Assembly (NCBI GenBank): GCA_029268085.1
Contig: JAJUHD010000127.1
Location: 1-7,504 of the forward strand
Origin: Bacillota bacterium
GTDB lineage: Bacteria > Bacillota > Clostridia > Oscillospirales > Oscillospiraceae
Reading direction: 5' to 3'
Length of the DNA stretch: 7,504 bases
The translations under genes and the position numbers were made by a program. The notes below the pieces were generated by a model. It saw only the letters and a list, made by a program, of their open reading frames with translations, made no database searches and was not told the origin of the DNA. How positions within the stretch are numbered: the stretch's first letter is position 1; each line of letters begins with the position of its first letter. Shown here one piece after another: positions 5,716 to 7,504 of this stretch.

Positions 5716-5999
5716 TTGGGAAATTGTACAAAATGACATATTTGAAATGATGAATTTTACACATATGCCCAAAATCATGAAAAAAATGCTTGATTGCCAA
5801 TGGTTTGCTACAAAATGTTGTGTGTGCGCATTGACAAAAAATTTTTAAAAAGGTGAGTAAATAGGGGGGGCGAAGCATAAAAAATGCAGGAAGGTTGTCA
5901 ATAATTTTTCATTATGTAAAGCGTTTTTATTCTGCCCCTGAGCTGCGGAAATACTATTTGGGCAAAAAGTCGATACTTTAACGAAGCCTGTCTCTCCTT

Positions 6000-6028
6000 G
6001 CATTAAAAAGCAAAACGGCGCATAAAAT
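6000..6028 (+). promoter_or_regulatory. Candidate sigma-E promoter of spoIIP
   Basis: CATAAAAT (6021-6028) matches the sigma-E -10 consensus CATACANT at seven of eight positions. GCATTAA (6000-6006), 14 nt upstream, matches the -35 consensus KMATATT at about four of seven. The implied start near 6035 lies just before the ribosome site at 6046-6053. spoIIP belongs to the mother-cell sigma-E regulon in Bacillus, which makes the site plausible. Confidence 0.4.
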
Positions 6029-6058
6029 CAATAAACGGAAAGAGAGAGGAGGGACGCC

Positions 6059-7108
6059 TTGAAGATCAAAAAAGGCTTCACTGTCGCAGTGCTGATCGTG
6101 TTAGGTATTTATACTGTGCAGACAGCCGGCTCGGATCCTCGAACAAGAGAGACAATTTCCCGTTTTGCCGGCGAAATAGGGTTTGCGCTGGGGGAAGGTC
6201 AGACTGAACCGGATTTGGAAAACGACGGAGAAACCGGCGTTCCAGATATTATACAAATCAATGGAGAAGCTACGGAGGAGACGCTTCCTCCTTTTCCATC
6301 TGAGGTTGAGATACCTGAAACGGAGCAGCCCCAGCCGGAGGAACCACATGTCGTGCTCCCGACAACGATCGAGGGCGGGATGGTAATAAAAAACGATACA
6401 AGCTATGAACTCGATCTGGGCTCGCTTGTGTCTGCCGGGACTTCGGTGAAAATGGCCTCCGAGGGACCGCAGATACTTATTATACATACACACGGCAGCG
6501 AAGCCTATACACCGGAAGGAATCGACGAATATGATGTCTCTGATACTTTCAGAACACAGGACATCGAACACAGTGTCATCAGAGTCGGAGACGAGCTTGC
6601 CTCATGCTTTGAAAGCTACGGGCTGAAAGTCATACATGACAGAAACATCTATGACTATCCGAGTTATACTGGGAGCTATGCGCGAAGCGAAGAAGCTGTT
6701 AAGGAGTATCTTGCCGAGTATCCGAGCATATCCGTAGTTCTTGATGTTCACAGAGACTCGATCGGAGAAGGCGACGTCGTATACAAAACGGTTGCTGAAT
6801 CTGACGGCAAGCCCTGTTCACAGCTTATGCTGCTTGTCGGGACCGGAGAAAATGGGCTGGAACATCCAAACTGGCAGGAAAACCTGAAATTTGCGCTCTA
6901 TCTCCAATCTGCGGTTATTTCAAAATACCCATCGCTTCCGAGACCGATTGCGCTGAAGAAGGAACGGTACAATCAGCATCTTTCTACGGGCTATCTGATT
7001 CTGGAGGTGGGGAGCAGCGGCAATACTTTATCGGAGGCTCTTAATGCGGTCAGACTGTTCGCGGATGCCGTCGCTCCCAGCTTGAAGGAACTCAGGTCCG
7101 GCGAATAA
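6059..7108 (+). CDS. spoIIP: Stage II sporulation protein P
   Basis: A membrane-anchored peptidoglycan hydrolase of the engulfment machinery (with SpoIID and SpoIIM, the DMP complex). In characterised homologues it has amidase and endopeptidase activity. The 349-residue protein has an N-terminal hydrophobic anchor (about 6-20), then an acidic, proline-rich linker (about 49-100). The amidase-like catalytic domain (about 137-345) has ILIIHTHGSEAY (139-150), VVLDVHRDS (226-234), YNQHLS (304-309) and LEVGSSGN (315-322). The histidines and glutamates in these motifs are the expected zinc and catalytic residues. The start is TTG at 6059-6061, 5 nt after AGGAGGG; no in-frame ATG lies close by. B. 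subtilis SpoIIP is about 400 residues; the shortening here is in the N-terminal linker. The usual upstream neighbour gpr is absent; the divergent neighbour is a SleB-type gene. Confidence 0.95.
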   Translation: MKIKKGFTVAVLIVLGIYTVQTAGSDPRTRETISRFAGEIGFALGEGQTEPDLENDGETGVPDIIQINGEATEETLPPFPSEVEIPETEQPQPEEPHVVLPTTIEGGMVIKNDTSYELDLGSLVSAGTSVKMASEGPQILIIHTHGSEAYTPEGIDEYDVSDTFRTQDIEHSVIRVGDELASCFESYGLKVIHDRNIYDYPSYTGSYARSEEAVKEYLAEYPSISVVLDVHRDSIGEGDVVYKTVAESDGKPCSQLMLLVGTGENGLEHPNWQENLKFALYLQSAVISKYPSLPRPIALKKERYNQHLSTGYLILEVGSSGNTLSEALNAVRLFADAVAPSLKELRSGE

Positions 7109-7203
7109 GAAACATGTACAGAATATACTCATTCTATTTATTTTTCGACTTATATTATTTATTTAATATATGTAGTTAAAAAATAATTAAAAAATGAAGT
7201 AAC

Positions 7204-7222
7204 AGCGAAAAACGCTTTTTTT
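7204..7222 (+). terminator. Weak terminator-like hairpin after spoIIP
   Basis: AGCG (7204-7207) and CGCT (7213-7216) pair around an A5 loop and are followed by T6 (7217-7222), then GCTTTTT. The stem is only 4 bp, so the call rests mainly on the U-tract and the position about 95 nt after the spoIIP stop. Confidence 0.35.
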
Positions 7223-7270
7223 GCTTTTTGCCGGATCGCTGCGAATAATTGTGCCTTGCAGGGACGATAC

Positions 7271-7307
7271 TTATTTTGTCGGTACATTATATTAAATGAC
7301 AAAATAA
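7271..7307 (+). promoter_or_regulatory. Perfect 10-bp inverted repeat before the CBS-domain gene
   Basis: TTATTTTGTC (7271-7280) and GACAAAATAA (7298-7307) are perfect inverted repeats separated by 17 nt. The right arm runs into the ribosome site AAGGAGGAG (7306-7314). The spacer contains a possible -10 box TATATT (7288-7293), but I found no matching -35. It may be an operator or a leader hairpin. Confidence 0.45.
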
Positions 7308-7319
7308 GGAGGAGAAACC

Positions 7320-7504
7320 ATGAACGTCGGTGAAATTATGACCGAACATGTCATTTCGATCAACGAAGATGAGCCTGTCGTCGCAGCGGCAAGACTAATG
7401 AAGCAGCACAACATCGGCTCGCTGCCTGTGCGGGACTCGAAAAACAGACTCCGCGGCATTATCACGGATAGGGACATCGTTCTTCGCTGCGTTGCGGGCA
7501 ATAT
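7320..7504 (+). CDS. CBS-domain protein, N-terminal part (3' end outside window)
   Basis: Sixty-one residues are visible before the window edge. They form most of a first CBS (Bateman) motif: MNVGEIMTEHVISINEDEP, then AARLMKQHNIGSLPVRD (23-39), then RLRGIITDRDIVLR (43-56). Pairs of such motifs bind adenosyl ligands such as AMP, ATP or SAM and act as energy or nucleotide sensors. The motif begins at residue 1, which fits the small stand-alone two-CBS proteins of about 140 residues that are common in Firmicutes. A larger protein with a further domain after the pair cannot be excluded. ATG 7320 has AAGGAGGAG 5 nt upstream. The 10-bp inverted repeat at 7271-7307 lies directly before it and may control it. 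Confidence 0.85.
   Translation, partial: MNVGEIMTEHVISINEDEPVVAAARLMKQHNIGSLPVRDSKNRLRGIITDRDIVLRCVAGN

Larger units (their letters stand above)
5621..6058. other. AT-rich intergenic region between the divergent SleB-type gene and spoIIP
   Basis: This 438-nt gap holds the leader and promoter of the SleB-type gene (5621-5715), tandem octamers GTATTCTT and GTATTCTG (5665-5680), an A/T-block region (5836-5851), a run of seven G residues (5864-5870), and the spoIIP promoter candidate (6000-6028). No convincing gene is seen in it: the open frames on both strands are short and lack ribosome sites. No known riboswitch or structured RNA was recognised. Confidence 0.6.
7109..7319. other. AT-rich gap between spoIIP and the CBS-domain gene
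   Basis: This gap holds a 7-bp AT-only inverted repeat TATATTA/TAATATA (7151-7157 and 7164-7170), the weak terminator at 7204-7222, and the 10-bp inverted repeat at 7271-7307. I see no open frame with a ribosome site before 7320. Confidence 0.6.

Noticed and set aside
5747..5848. Plus-strand frame for a 33-residue cysteine-rich peptide (four Cys near its end)
   Set aside because: No Shine-Dalgarno sequence before the ATG pair and low complexity; not supportable without expression data.
5693..5878. Open frame of 61 codons on the minus strand in the intergenic gap
   Set aside because: AT-driven composition and no ribosome site; it overlaps the promoter region of the SleB-type gene.
6101..6571. 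Open frame of 156 codons on the minus strand across spoIIP
   Set aside because: It is a shadow of spoIIP codon use; the composition is not protein-like and no ribosome site is seen.

Overview
This window looks like chromosomal DNA of an endospore-forming, low-to-mid GC Firmicute of the class Clostridia (Oscillospirales/Ruminococcaceae-like is my guess from gene style, not a measurement). The support is three sporulation or germination genes (ypeB, a SleB-type cortex hydrolase, spoIIP), strong GGAGG-type ribosome sites, two TTG start codons and Rho-independent terminators. I see no mobile element, CRISPR array, tRNA or rRNA.

Layout. (1) 1-515: the C-terminal end of glutamyl-tRNA synthetase and its terminator. 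(2) 516-1984, plus strand: ypeB, preceded by a GC-rich leader hairpin and followed by a bidirectional terminator. (3) 2018-2998, minus strand: an sdpR-sdpI pair (ArsR-type repressor plus six-helix membrane immunity-type protein) with a clear sigma-A promoter. (4) 3059-4560, minus strand: a small membrane zinc-ribbon protein, rsmG (16S rRNA methyltransferase) and thioredoxin, probably read in that order. (5) 4627-5715, minus strand: a secreted protein with a copper-amine-oxidase-like N-terminal domain and a SleB-type catalytic domain, with its own terminator and promoter. (6) 5716-7108: an AT-rich intergenic stretch, then spoIIP on the plus strand with a plausible sigma-E promoter. (7) 7109-7504: another AT-rich gap and the start of a CBS-domain protein cut by the window edge.

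How the genes relate. SpoIIP acts in the mother cell during engulfment. SleB-type enzymes break down spore cortex at germination, and YpeB is the partner that SleB needs in Bacillus. In Bacillus, sleB and ypeB form one operon. Here the two candidates lie about 2.7 kb apart, face each other, and are separated by housekeeping and sdpRI genes. The sdpRI pair has no visible toxin operon beside it.

No wholly new system is evident. The items most worth a second look are the rearranged SleB/YpeB pair with an unusual domain fusion, the two mutually exclusive hairpins at the ypeB ribosome site, the terminator-like palindrome that runs into the sdpR promoter, and the uncharacterised membrane zinc-ribbon protein next to rsmG.
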